Shown: positions 15,105 to 23,039, counted from the first letter of the stretch. The stretch: DNA of 34,675 bases from Chloroflexota bacterium (GCA_016202435.1 JACQOR010000003.1:1-34675), one strand, 5' to 3'. The notes: generated by a model from the sequence alone, not told the origin. Numbers and translations are program-made.

Positions 15105-15181
15105 TGGTAGCGCGTGCGGGATTCGAACCCGCGGTCTCCGCCTTGAGAGGGCGGCGTCCTGGGCCGCTAGACGAACGCGCC
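15105..15181 (-). tRNA. tRNA-Glu (anticodon CUC)
   Basis: A complete cloverleaf on the minus strand. The 7-bp acceptor stem is GGCGCGU/ACGCGCU with a G-U first pair. The anticodon stem CCGCC/GGCGG holds the loop CUCUCAA, giving anticodon CUC. The T-arm reads GCGGGTTCGAATCCCGC. Discriminator A and CCA are encoded. It lies just upstream of tatA on the same strand. Confidence 0.93.
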
Positions 15182-15220
15182 GGAGCGCCGGCAGACCCGT
15201 GGCTGCGGGACGTGGACCGT

Positions 15221-15233
15221 CCGCGAAAGTATA
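15221..15233 (-). promoter_or_regulatory. Promoter-like TATACTTTCGCGG box upstream of tRNA-Glu
   Basis: On the minus strand, 40 bases before tRNA-Glu, the sequence reads TATACTTTCGCGG. The identical 13 bases occur at tRNA-Lys (31383-31395). TATACT is a good -10 box. A TTGACG lies further upstream, but at an over-long spacing (over 20 bases). Confidence 0.45.
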
Positions 15234-15311
15234 TACGCTGGACGAGCTTCCGCTCGGCGTCAAGCTGCCGCGGCGGCTGATCCGCTGTTCGGAGGCGGAA
15301 GTCCGCGGACT

Positions 15312-16484
15312 CTAGCGGCGGCCCCGAGCCCGGTAGAACCGGGCCGTTCGCACCGCGGCGAAAGCCACCCCGAAGACGGCGGTAGCGTAGAGCAGAATCT
15401 GCGCTGCGACCAGTACACCGTCAGGAAGGAGCGACTGGCCAGTTGCTTCAGACGAGACGGAGCGCACGGTCAGGAGCTGATCTTCTTCAACTGACCGAGA
15501 AGCTGGCGCAGCCTGCATCGCCTCACGAGAGCCCGGGGCGGTGAGGTCCGCCAGATAGATATCAAAATTCCCGGCACGTGGCGAGTGGAATAGGAGCCGG
15601 TTGCCGTCGGGGCTCATCTCGAACGGCCCCTGGATGCGAACCTTTTGGATGAGCAATTCTCTGGGCGCATTGCCGGATTGAGGGATCGCCCAGACGTCTA
15701 CCCACGCTTCGGTAGCGGCGACGTGTTCTTCAACGTACGCCAGCCGACCATCCGGCAGGAACCAGGGGAAATGGGAAATCTCCCGTCCCGTAACGGCGGC
15801 CACTGGCGTTCCGGCGCTCAAGAGGAGTGTCCAGACCGTGCGCCGGTCCCCACTTCCGAAAGCCAGGGTTCTGCTGTCCGCCGACCAGGCAGCCGCGTGG
15901 CAGGCGAACGTGCAGCCATTCTCCCGCTGGTCAGAGAGTTGGCTCGTCAGGGCGCGGGGCGTCGTCGCGTCCGCGTTGACCATCCATAGGTCCATCACGC
16001 CATCCCGGTAGACGAAAAACGCGATCTTCTGTCCGTCCGGGCTCCAAGCCGGGAAAGTGCTGAAGGCCCCCAGGTCCGTCACCTGCCGTCGGCCCCGACC
16101 GTTCAGGTCCATGATCCAAATCTCTCGCTTGAGATCGTTTCCAGAATCGAACACGATCGACCGTCCATCGGGGCTCCAGGAGGGATGGCGATCATCTGCC
16201 TCATCCTGGCTGATCCGTCGCTCCCCCGACCCGTTCACCCCAACCGTCCAGATCTGGTAGAGGCCAGACCGATTGCTCTGAAAGGCGATCGAGGCGCCAT
16301 CCGGGCTCCACGCCGGCCGCACATCGTTGCCCGCGCTGGCGGTGAGCCGCACCAGCGGGGTCTGCGATTGCGCCCCCGTTGAGCCGTTCAGGGCGAGACC
16401 CAGCAGGAGAGTGAGCCCGAGGGTGCCCGCGGCGATGCGGGCCAGCCGGGCGAGGGTCAGAGGCCTGAGCCATTCAGACGCCAA
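15312..16484 (-). CDS. Membrane-anchored PD40/TolB-like beta-propeller protein
   Basis: A 390-residue protein with an N-terminal hydrophobic segment (~18-32; signal anchor or signal peptide), six PD40-type propeller repeats (WSPDG, WSPDG, WSPDG, WSADS, FLPDG, MSPDG followed by IAF or similar strands) and a C-terminal transmembrane helix (~358-380) with a basic end. The propeller is thus displayed outside the membrane. Related TolB-like propellers mediate protein binding; no enzyme residues are apparent. The TTG start at 16484 overlaps the preceding gene by 11 bases, so the two are an operon. The exact start is uncertain because of the weak initiation context. Confidence 0.75.
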   Translation of the reverse strand: MASEWLRPLTLARLARIAAGTLGLTLLLGLALNGSTGAQSQTPLVRLTASAGNDVRPAWSPDGASIAFQSNRSGLYQIWTVGVNGSGERRISQDEADDRHPSWSPDGRSIVFDSGNDLKREIWIMDLNGRGRRQVTDLGAFSTFPAWSPDGQKIAFFVYRDGVMDLWMVNADATTPRALTSQLSDQRENGCTFACHAAAWSADSRTLAFGSGDRRTVWTLLLSAGTPVAAVTGREISHFPWFLPDGRLAYVEEHVAATEAWVDVWAIPQSGNAPRELLIQKVRIQGPFEMSPDGNRLLFHSPRAGNFDIYLADLTAPGSREAMQAAPASRSVEEDQLLTVRSVSSEATGQSLLPDGVLVAAQILLYATAVFGVAFAAVRTARFYRARGRR

Positions 16485-16902
16485 AATCGAGTCCCAGCGA
16501 TACCAGATAGGCGGCCAGAGTCGTCCGAGCTTCCTCGTGTGCGTTTCCGGCCGCCACCATGCAATGAATAGCGGGACTCAGCTCCTCGGGCGACGAGCCT
16601 TCCGCGAGATTCGCCGCGTGCCGATAGGCCTCTGCAAGGTTGACCAACGCGCGTTCCTCAGCCTCCACCAGGAGGTCAGTGACCGGACTGGGCGGGAGCT
16701 GTCCCATCTTGTCTCCGAAGCCGTCCAAGCTCTCCTTGAGCTCGCCGGCGGCGCCTCGCAGCCGAGACGGGTCTGCAACCGTGGCGAACGCCCGATCGAA
16801 GAGGACAGTCCAGTCCTGAGCCAGCTCCGCGTAGGCCTCCCCCAACTCTACGGCGGTGGAGAAGGTCGCGGAGTCAAGACCGTTGCCCGTTTCGCTGACC
16901 AT
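16474..16902 (-). CDS. Unknown helical protein
   Basis: A 142-residue, mostly helical and acidic protein with no signal peptide and no recognised motif. It contains one Cys and several long Ala/Glu/Leu helices, as in four-helix-bundle proteins. It overlaps the start of the PD40 propeller gene by 11 bases and is divergent from the molybdenum-hydroxylase operon. The ATG at 16902 has only a weak ribosome site (GGAAG at about 12 bases). I do not recognise the family. Confidence 0.5.
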   Translation of the reverse strand: MVSETGNGLDSATFSTAVELGEAYAELAQDWTVLFDRAFATVADPSRLRGAAGELKESLDGFGDKMGQLPPSPVTDLLVEAEERALVNLAEAYRHAANLAEGSSPEELSPAIHCMVAAGNAHEEARTTLAAYLVSLGLDFGV

Positions 16903-17015
16903 AATTCGTCATCGCTTCCAGAACATGATGGCGGCGATTCTATTGCCCCTTTAGTGGCAAGGCAAGTTGATCGTCTGGAAACCCATAAGAGTATCGTAAG
17001 AAATAGTACGCCGCC

Positions 17016-17044
17016 TTGACTGTACAAGTGGCTTCGAGTATAGA
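17016..17044 (+). promoter_or_regulatory. Sigma70-type promoter of the Mo-hydroxylase operon
   Basis: TTGACT (17016-17021), exactly 17 bases, then TATAGA (17039-17044). The predicted start is near 17051, giving a ~42-base leader with a strong GGGAGGAGG ribosome site at 17078-17086 before the ATG at 17093. A short inverted repeat TTGCC/GGCAA (16943-16960) lies upstream and could be an operator. Confidence 0.75.
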
Positions 17045-17092
17045 AGTGGTCTGAATCAAGCCGGTATCCGGTAATCGGGAGGAGGCTCGCGA

Positions 17093-17893
17093 ATGACCGA
17101 ACAACCGAGCGCCCCGGGGGGCGGGGCTCAGGAGGAGCAAGGCGGCGAACGCATCCAGCCGATGGTGACGCGGCGGGAGTTCCTGATCGGCGCGGGAACC
17201 GGGGTCGCGGTCGCGGCAGCGGCGGCCGGTGCCGCGACGGTGATTCGACCCGGAGGGTTAGCTCCGGGAATACCCGGCGGAGCCCCGGGAGCACCGGGGG
17301 CGCCGGTTACTACCCGAGGGGGAGTGGCCCTTCCGGCTTCCATGCGGCAGGTCAACCTCAATCTTAACGGGACCGTGCACGAGCTCACGGTGGACGTCCG
17401 CGAGAGCCTCTGGGAGACCATGACCTACCAGCTCGGTCTCGCGAGCGCCAACCTGGGTTGCGATCGCCTCCAGTGCGGCGCGTGCGCGGTCGTGATGGAT
17501 GGCAAGGCGGTCAACGGCTGCGGCGTATTCACCGCGCGGCTGGGACGGGGTCAGAAGATCCTGACCGTTGATGGCATTCGGACCGGGCCGGGCATGGAAG
17601 GTTTGCATCCCATCCAGCGGGCCTTCTGGCAGCAGGGCGCGTTCCAATGTGGCATCTGCGCCCGCGGGTTCATCATGTCCGCCTACGCGCTGCTGACGAC
17701 GAATGCGTCTCCCACCCACGCGCAGATCCGGGAGGGGCTCGCCGGCAACATCTGTCGGTGCTCTGAGTATCCCAAGATATATACCGCGGTCGACACCGCC
17801 GCCGCCGAGATGAGGTCGGGCCCCGCTCAAAGGCCGGTAATGGGACCGGGCACGAGCGGGGGCCGCGTCGACACCTCATCCAGCGCCGTCTAA
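17093..17893 (+). CDS. Tat-exported [2Fe-2S] subunit of a Mo hydroxylase (PaoA-like)
   Basis: A 266-residue iron-sulfur subunit of the xanthine-oxidase family. It begins with a twin-arginine signal (TRREFLIGAG, Arg27-Arg28, then a hydrophobic Ala/Val stretch) and a Gly/Pro/Ala-rich linker (~52-80). The plant-type ferredoxin domain has C123, C128, C131 and C143; the helical domain holding the second cluster has C186, C189, C221 and C223. It passes electrons from the Mo site towards FAD and carries the whole folded complex through the Tat pore, as PaoA (YagT) does in E. coli. A strong promoter and ribosome site precede it. The other two subunits follow at 17920 and 20496. The substrate is not determined by this subunit. 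Confidence 0.88.
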   Translation: MTEQPSAPGGGAQEEQGGERIQPMVTRREFLIGAGTGVAVAAAAAGAATVIRPGGLAPGIPGGAPGAPGAPVTTRGGVALPASMRQVNLNLNGTVHELTVDVRESLWETMTYQLGLASANLGCDRLQCGACAVVMDGKAVNGCGVFTARLGRGQKILTVDGIRTGPGMEGLHPIQRAFWQQGAFQCGICARGFIMSAYALLTTNASPTHAQIREGLAGNICRCSEYPKIYTAVDTAAAEMRSGPAQRPVMGPGTSGGRVDTSSSAV

Positions 17894-17919
17894 CGAAGCG
17901 AAGGAGGAGGAGGCGACAG

Positions 17920-20484
17920 ATGCCACAACGCAGCATCGACGCATTCAAGGTTCTCTCCGACTACGAGTACGCGGCCACGCTCACCAACGAAGAGTGGCTC
18001 TCGCTTTCGGGCAACCCCGAGTACCATACCCTGATCGCCGACGATCCGAGTCTGGCCGAGGAGCTCATCGCCCGCTTCGGCATGCTCGTGCCCGGTTTCT
18101 CGGCGGCGCTGGCCGCGGCGGCAAGCGTCCCCCTCACGGGCTTTGGTCCCACGGTGAATCGGCTCGCGGGACGGGGCGGCGGGTCGGCCGCCCCGTCGAA
18201 TGCCGAGTTCAGCATCGTGGGGACCAGCGTACCCCGGACCCACGGGTTCGGAGTGGTCACCGGCGTGGGACGATATTCCGAGAACCAGACGCTCCCCAAC
18301 ATGCTGTTCATGAAGACCCTGGGCAGTCCGTACCCGCACGCCCGGATCCGGAGCATCGACACGAGCAAGGCGGAGGCGCTGCCCGGAGTGCACTACATCC
18401 TGCACCGCTTCAATCTTCCGGAGGGGTACCAGGACGTGAGCCTCGGGAGCGGGCCCCCGTTCCGCTATCTCTTCAACGAGGAGCTGATCCAGGTAGGCGC
18501 ACCCGTGGCGGTGGTGGCGGCGGACTCCGACCACATCGGGGACGAGGCGATCCGGCAGATCCAGGTGGACTACGAGGTGCTTCCCGCCGTGGTCGACTTC
18601 ATGGAGGGAACGCGGCCCTCTACGCCCAAGCAATGGGACAACCGCCTGGACGGGACCATCCTGACGATCGCCAGCCCCTTTGTCCGGGGCGATGTCGAGC
18701 GGGGGTTCGCCGAGGCGGACATCGTCATCGAGAACGTCACGAGCATGTCCACCATCCAGCACGCCGCGCTCGAGCTGACGACCGACCTCACCTGGTGGAG
18801 CACCGAGGGGGCGCGCCCGCAGCTGACCCAGATCGGTCCCAAGCGGCACGCTCACGGAGCGCGCTCGGCGATCGCCCAGGCGCTCAAGGTCGACCAGTCC
18901 CAGGTACGGGTGATCACGCCCGGCTACCTGGGCATGAGCTTCGGAAGCTTCCGGGACACTGACCTTCCCGAGATCCACTCGGCGCTGCTGTCCTGGCTGA
19001 CGGGCCGGCCGATTCGCTTCATGTCCACCCGGAGCGAGGACATGGTCACCCGGACCCACCGGACCCAGACTCGCAACGAGTCGAAGATCGGCGTGAAGCG
19101 GGACGGCTCCATCACCGCGTTCTTCACCAAGAAGTACGGGAACGCCGGCGCCTATCGGGGCGGCGGTGGGACCGGCAACTCGCTGGGCCTGGCCGAGCTG
19201 TATACGATCCCGAACCTGCGCCAGGAAAACATCGACGTCTTCACCAACATGTACCGGTACGGCTCGTACCGCTGCACCACGCACCCGAACGACACGCTGG
19301 CGCGGGAGCCGCTGATCGAGCGCGCGGCCTACGCGATCAACATGAACCCGCTGGACTTCCGACTCCGGAACCTCTCGGAGGTCGGAAATCCGGAGACCCG
19401 GCGGCCGTTCAGCAATCCAGGGATCCGCGACACGATCACCCAGACGGCGGCGGCGATCGGGTGGCGGGAGAAGTGGCACGCGCCCAAGACGAGAGAGGTG
19501 CGGCCGGGCGTGTTCCACGGTATCGGCATGGCCTGCCACGAGTGCAACCACGGAGCGGGGGGGGCACCCTCGACCGGCTCGGTGGTGATCAACGCGGACG
19601 GGACGCTCACCGTGGTCTCCGGGGCGGCCGAGGTCGGTCCCGGCGAGCGGACGGTGATGGCCATGATCGCGGCCGAGACGCTGGGCATCCCGATGAACCG
19701 GACCCGGATCAGCCCGGACGTGGACTCGGACTTCACGGCGGACACCGGCGTCACGGCCGGCAGCCGCCAGACCTTGAGCGGCGGGTGGGGCATCCACCTC
19801 GCCGCCCTGGACGCCAGGGCGCAGCTGCTGGACTGGGGGGCGCGGAAGTTCGTGGACGACGCGCGGGTCGCGGGCCAGACGATCCAGGTCAGCGCGGACC
19901 AACTCGACGTCCGGGACGGCCTGGTCTCCTTCAAGGACGACCCGGAACGCCGTCTACCGATCGCTCAGGTCATCGCCTTCGCGTCGAACCCGATCATCGG
20001 CCGGGGCGCCCACATCCACCCACCGACGTGGGAACGCGTGGCTTTCGCGACGCATGCCGCGGAGGTTGAGGTCGACACGGTCACCGGAACGATCTCGGTC
20101 ACCAAGTACGTCGCCGCCCACGACGTGGGCCGCGCGCTCAACCGGATGGCGACGGAGCAGCAGATCGAGGGGGGCGTGATCGTCGGGCTGGGCCTGGCCC
20201 TGACCGAGCAGCTCCTGGTCGACGGGGCCACGGGCATACCCATCAACGACAACATCCTGGACTACAAGGTGCCGACCATCAAGGACGTCCCGGAGAAGAT
20301 CGACGTCATCATGGTGGAGAACGCCAAGGAGTACGGCGTCTTCGGCGCCCACGGCATTGGCGAGCCGCCGGCGGCGCTGGGCTTCTCGGTAATGGTCAAC
20401 GCGGTGTACAACGCCGTGGGCGTCTGGGTGGAGGACATGCCGCTGACGCGGGAAAAAGTCCTCAACGCGCTGAAGGGAAGATAG
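17920..20484 (+). CDS. Molybdopterin-binding catalytic subunit of a Mo hydroxylase (divergent)
   Basis: An 854-residue large subunit of the xanthine dehydrogenase/aldehyde oxidase family. The first ~95 residues are an extension not seen in PaoC-type proteins. The aldehyde-oxidase a/b hammerhead domain follows (~97-215), then the Mo-binding halves. Retained features are STIQHAALEL, the YRC...DFRLRNL region, GSRQTLSGG, and GAHGIGEPP with the catalytic Glu at residue 815. The usual GGGFGGK Moco loop reads LGMSFGSFRD, and the QG-GQGT loop reads VGPGERT, so the pocket differs from well-known members. There is no signal peptide; export would rely on the Tat signal of the small subunit. A GGAGGAGGAGG ribosome site precedes the ATG. 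Family is firm; substrate unknown. Confidence 0.85.
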   Translation: MPQRSIDAFKVLSDYEYAATLTNEEWLSLSGNPEYHTLIADDPSLAEELIARFGMLVPGFSAALAAAASVPLTGFGPTVNRLAGRGGGSAAPSNAEFSIVGTSVPRTHGFGVVTGVGRYSENQTLPNMLFMKTLGSPYPHARIRSIDTSKAEALPGVHYILHRFNLPEGYQDVSLGSGPPFRYLFNEELIQVGAPVAVVAADSDHIGDEAIRQIQVDYEVLPAVVDFMEGTRPSTPKQWDNRLDGTILTIASPFVRGDVERGFAEADIVIENVTSMSTIQHAALELTTDLTWWSTEGARPQLTQIGPKRHAHGARSAIAQALKVDQSQVRVITPGYLGMSFGSFRDTDLPEIHSALLSWLTGRPIRFMSTRSEDMVTRTHRTQTRNESKIGVKRDGSITAFFTKKYGNAGAYRGGGGTGNSLGLAELYTIPNLRQENIDVFTNMYRYGSYRCTTHPNDTLAREPLIERAAYAINMNPLDFRLRNLSEVGNPETRRPFSNPGIRDTITQTAAAIGWREKWHAPKTREVRPGVFHGIGMACHECNHGAGGAPSTGSVVINADGTLTVVSGAAEVGPGERTVMAMIAAETLGIPMNRTRISPDVDSDFTADTGVTAGSRQTLSGGWGIHLAALDARAQLLDWGARKFVDDARVAGQTIQVSADQLDVRDGLVSFKDDPERRLPIAQVIAFASNPIIGRGAHIHPPTWERVAFATHAAEVEVDTVTGTISVTKYVAAHDVGRALNRMATEQQIEGGVIVGLGLALTEQLLVDGATGIPINDNILDYKVPTIKDVPEKIDVIMVENAKEYGVFGAHGIGEPPAALGFSVMVNAVYNAVGVWVEDMPLTREKVLNALKGR

Positions 20485-20495
20485 GGAGGGTAATC

Positions 20496-21488
20496 ATGAA
20501 GACCTTCGAACTGCACGACGCGACGACGGTCCAACAGGCGGTGACCCTCCTCGGGCAGCTCGGCCCAACGGCCAAGGTGCTCGGCGGCGGCAGTGACCTG
20601 ATCAGCGGGGTCATGAAGGACTGGATCCAGGGGAAGGGAATGCCCCTCCCCTCAGCGCTCGTGGACATCACCACGATCCCGCAGATGACCACGATCCAGG
20701 TCTCCGGCTCCGGCGCCCGGATCGGCGCGGCGGCGACGCTGACCTCGATCATCGAGCACCAGGAGATCCGCCGGGGATGGCCGCTGCTCGTGGACGCCAC
20801 CGAATCGGTCGCCTCTCCGCTGATCCGCAACTTCGGCACCCTGGGCGGCAACATCAACCAGAGACCCCGGTGCTGGTTCCTGCGCGGTGAGAAGTTCGAC
20901 TGCTACAAGAAGGGCGGAGACTTCTGCTTCGCGGTCACCGGCGACAACCGCTACCACGCCATCATCGGCGGCGAGTTGTGCTACATCGTGCATCCGTCCG
21001 ACACGGCGACGGCGCTCGTGGCGCTCAGCGCGAAGACCAAGATCGCCGGCCCGCAGGGGGAGCGCGAGGTCGCGTTCGACGAGTACTTCATCGGGCCGCG
21101 CACCGACGTGCTCCGGGAGAACATCCTGCAGCAGAACGAGCTGATGACGGAGGTGTCCCTTCCCCCGCTGGCGTCGAACACCAAGACCGCGTGGATCAAG
21201 CTGAAGGACCGGCAGGTCTACGACTTCGCCCTCGTCAGCGTGGCCGCGGTGGTCACGAGTGAGAACGGCGTCTGGCGCGACGGGCGGATCGTGCTCGGCG
21301 GCGTGTCTCCGGTCCCGTACCGGGCCAAGGTCGTGGAGGATGCGCTCCAGGGCAAGGACATCAGGGCCAACATCACCGCGGCTGCCGGTGCGATCCGCAG
21401 CGTGGCGCGGCCGATGAGCGCGAACTCGTACAAGGTGGACATCGCCCAGGGGCTGATCGAGAGGGCGGTGCTGCAGGCGCTCGCCTGA
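20496..21488 (+). CDS. FAD-binding subunit of a Mo hydroxylase (PaoB-like)
   Basis: A 330-residue FAD subunit of the xanthine-oxidase family (vanillyl-alcohol-oxidase-type FAD fold plus CO-dehydrogenase-flavoprotein C-terminal domain). FAD motifs are VLGGGSDLI (~28-36) and IRNFGTLGGNI (~110-120). A following insert has C126, C136, C144 and C162, in the region where PaoB-type and 4-hydroxybenzoyl-CoA-reductase-type subunits bind an additional [4Fe-4S] cluster; cluster binding here is inferred. It starts 11 bases after the Mo subunit with GGGAGGG upstream. The gene order Fe-S, Mo, FAD differs from E. coli paoA-paoB-paoC. A strong terminator follows directly. Confidence 0.87.
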   Translation: MKTFELHDATTVQQAVTLLGQLGPTAKVLGGGSDLISGVMKDWIQGKGMPLPSALVDITTIPQMTTIQVSGSGARIGAAATLTSIIEHQEIRRGWPLLVDATESVASPLIRNFGTLGGNINQRPRCWFLRGEKFDCYKKGGDFCFAVTGDNRYHAIIGGELCYIVHPSDTATALVALSAKTKIAGPQGEREVAFDEYFIGPRTDVLRENILQQNELMTEVSLPPLASNTKTAWIKLKDRQVYDFALVSVAAVVTSENGVWRDGRIVLGGVSPVPYRAKVVEDALQGKDIRANITAAAGAIRSVARPMSANSYKVDIAQGLIERAVLQALA

Positions 21489-21510
21489 CCCAGCTTCCGA
21501 CGAGACGGAG

Positions 21511-21548
21511 AAACGTTCGGGGGGCCGAGGCCCCCCGAACGTTTTCTT
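21511..21548 (+). terminator. Strong intrinsic terminator of the Mo-hydroxylase operon
   Basis: A 14-bp perfect stem (AAACGTTCGGGGGG at 21511-21524 with its complement at 21531-21544), a 6-base loop, and a T-rich tail (GTTTTCTT). It starts 22 bases after the stop of the FAD subunit. Confidence 0.88.
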
Positions 21549-21576
21549 CGACTTATGCGGAGGTCCGCTCCCGGAA

Positions 21577-22074
21577 GTGACTTTCCTCAAGGCCAGCCAG
21601 CTCAGCATGGTCATTCTGGCAGTCGTGAGTCTCGGGGGCTGCGCGCCGGAGCCCGGGCCGACCCCAGCTACGCCGACGGTTCCACCCGCGCCCACAGCGC
21701 GATTCTCGGCCCCGGCCCGGCCTGCGGAGCCGACTTCCGCGCTCGGGTCCGCGGCGCCCACCAGCAGAGGAAGACCGAGCGTACGGATCATCGCCGAAGT
21801 GGCTCCCCCTCCGGTAGGGATACTTTCGGAAGTGGACACCGAGGTCGAGTTTGTTACGGCGCTAACAAACGCCGAGGCTATCCACGACTTGGCCGCCGGC
21901 TTGCGTTCGGTGCCGGGAATCTTTGAGCTGCGAGGCGACGAGCACGCAGTGACGGTGATATACGATTCCGGTCAGGTGACCGTCGTCCAGATCAGGGAGG
22001 CTTTCGCCAGGCTCGGCGCGCCGGCGAAGAACGTCGGTATCGAGATCGTCGATCCGGGCGTGGCAGCAGACTAG
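21577..22074 (+). CDS. Lipoprotein with HMA-like C-terminal domain
   Basis: A 165-residue predicted lipoprotein from a GTG. The signal peptide (~1-21) ends in the lipobox LGGC. A Pro/Ala/Thr-rich linker (~23-70) leads to a ~65-residue C-terminal domain whose pattern (EVEFVTALTNAEAIHDLAAGLRSV, a loop, then VTVIYDSGQVTVVQIREAF) resembles the heavy-metal-associated ferredoxin-like fold. The CxxC metal site is absent, so it is probably not a copper chaperone in the usual sense. It lies right after the Mo-hydroxylase terminator, and its TAG stop falls in the terminal CTAG of a dispersed repeat. Function unknown. Confidence 0.62.
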   Translation: MTFLKASQLSMVILAVVSLGGCAPEPGPTPATPTVPPAPTARFSAPARPAEPTSALGSAAPTSRGRPSVRIIAEVAPPPVGILSEVDTEVEFVTALTNAEAIHDLAAGLRSVPGIFELRGDEHAVTVIYDSGQVTVVQIREAFARLGAPAKNVGIEIVDPGVAAD

Positions 22075-22148
22075 TGGGTCCGTTCCGACGAATAGCGCCA
22101 TTTCGCCGCCGTAGGGGTCAGGCATGCCTGACCCGGGGGCGACGCATG
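22071..22148. repeat. Dispersed palindromic repeat, copy A
   Basis: A 78-base sequence that recurs inverted at 25585-25662 with three mismatches. It contains the perfect palindrome GTCAGGCATGCCTGAC (22117-22132) and half of the larger palindrome seen in copy B. It sits between convergent stop codons, both embedded in CTAG tetramers (22071-22074 and 22168-22171). It carries no coding potential. Confidence 0.85.
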
Positions 22149-22167
22149 AACCGGTCTTGACGCAGCG

Positions 22168-22995
22168 CTAGGCGGGACCGGGGGGCGCGGCGTTCAGGAT
22201 CTCGGTCATGTGGCGCAGCATCTCCCCGTGGAGGACGCCGTTGGTGGCGAGGTAGCTCCGGTCGGCGAAAAGCCACGAGCCGCCCTGGGCGCTGGTTAGG
22301 ATTCCGCCGGCCTCTTTCAAGATGACTGCTGCTCCCGCCACGTCCCACAGGTCCAGATCCAGTCCCAAATACGCATGCAGGCGCCCAGCCGCCAGGTAGC
22401 AAAGTCCGAGAGACGGCGCGCCCATGACGTTGAGCGCCAGCACATTGCTGGCCAGCATCTGCACCAGCTGGAGACTCTGAGTGCGTCGCCGCCCCTCGCG
22501 GGCCAGGTCCATCCCCAGCACGGCGTTCTCGAACGCCTCGAACGCTTCGCTCACCTGTTCGACCACGATGGGCTGGTCGTTGAGCCGGGCGCCGCGCCCC
22601 TCCACTCCCTGGAACAGCTCGTCGCGGCACGGGTCGTAAACGACGCCCACGCGATAGATTCCCTTCCGACGATATGCCAGGCTGATCGCAAACAGCGGCA
22701 GCGCCTGCTGATAATTCAAACTGCCGTCGATCGGGTCGACGATCCACAACGGATCGGCGTCAGCCGGCGGAGCGGTGTCGGATTCTTCCGCCAGGATCGG
22801 GTGCTCGGGGAAGTCTTGTTGGATCTCGGCCACGATGGCTTGCTGGACCACCCGAGCGGCCTCGACCTCGACATCCCGCATGCCTTTCCAACGGACATAA
22901 CCCAGTTGCCCAAGATGGCCGAGTGCGACCGCTCCGCCCGCGCGCGCGGCACGTACCGCCGTGGTGAGAATCTGGGTATCGTCCGACTCGTCCAT
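22168..22995 (-). CDS. Inositol monophosphatase family phosphatase
   Basis: A 275-residue Mg-dependent sugar/inositol phosphatase. Metal-binding motifs are present: ILAEESD (Glu70, Glu71), WIVDPIDGSLNY (Asp87, Asp90) and DLWDVAGAAVILKEAGG. Members hydrolyse inositol-1-phosphate, fructose-1,6-bisphosphate, 3'-phosphoadenosine 5'-phosphate or related compounds, and sequence alone does not separate these here. The ATG at 22995 has a clear GGGAGAG ribosome site. The gene is divergent from the unknown gene at 23052, leaving a 56-base promoter gap, and faces copy A of the repeat at its 3' end. Confidence 0.87.
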   Translation of the reverse strand: MDESDDTQILTTAVRAARAGGAVALGHLGQLGYVRWKGMRDVEVEAARVVQQAIVAEIQQDFPEHPILAEESDTAPPADADPLWIVDPIDGSLNYQQALPLFAISLAYRRKGIYRVGVVYDPCRDELFQGVEGRGARLNDQPIVVEQVSEAFEAFENAVLGMDLAREGRRRTQSLQLVQMLASNVLALNVMGAPSLGLCYLAAGRLHAYLGLDLDLWDVAGAAVILKEAGGILTSAQGGSWLFADRSYLATNGVLHGEMLRHMTEILNAAPPGPA

Positions 22996-23039
22996 GTTCT
23001 CTCCCGTCGATCGCGGGTTATGATAGCGGCCCAGGGAGA

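Noticed and set aside
17890-19902. A 670-codon antisense frame opposite the Mo subunit.
   Set aside because: It is the mirror of a highly biased coding sequence; its product is Arg/Asp/Gly-rich without any domain, whereas the plus strand encodes a clear Mo-hydroxylase subunit.
17093-21488. Assignment of the Mo hydroxylase as a CO dehydrogenase (CoxSLM) or xanthine dehydrogenase.
   Set aside because: The Tat signal on the Fe-S subunit and the Cys-rich insert in the FAD subunit point to the PaoABC type; the CoxL active-site loop (VAYxCSFR) is not present.
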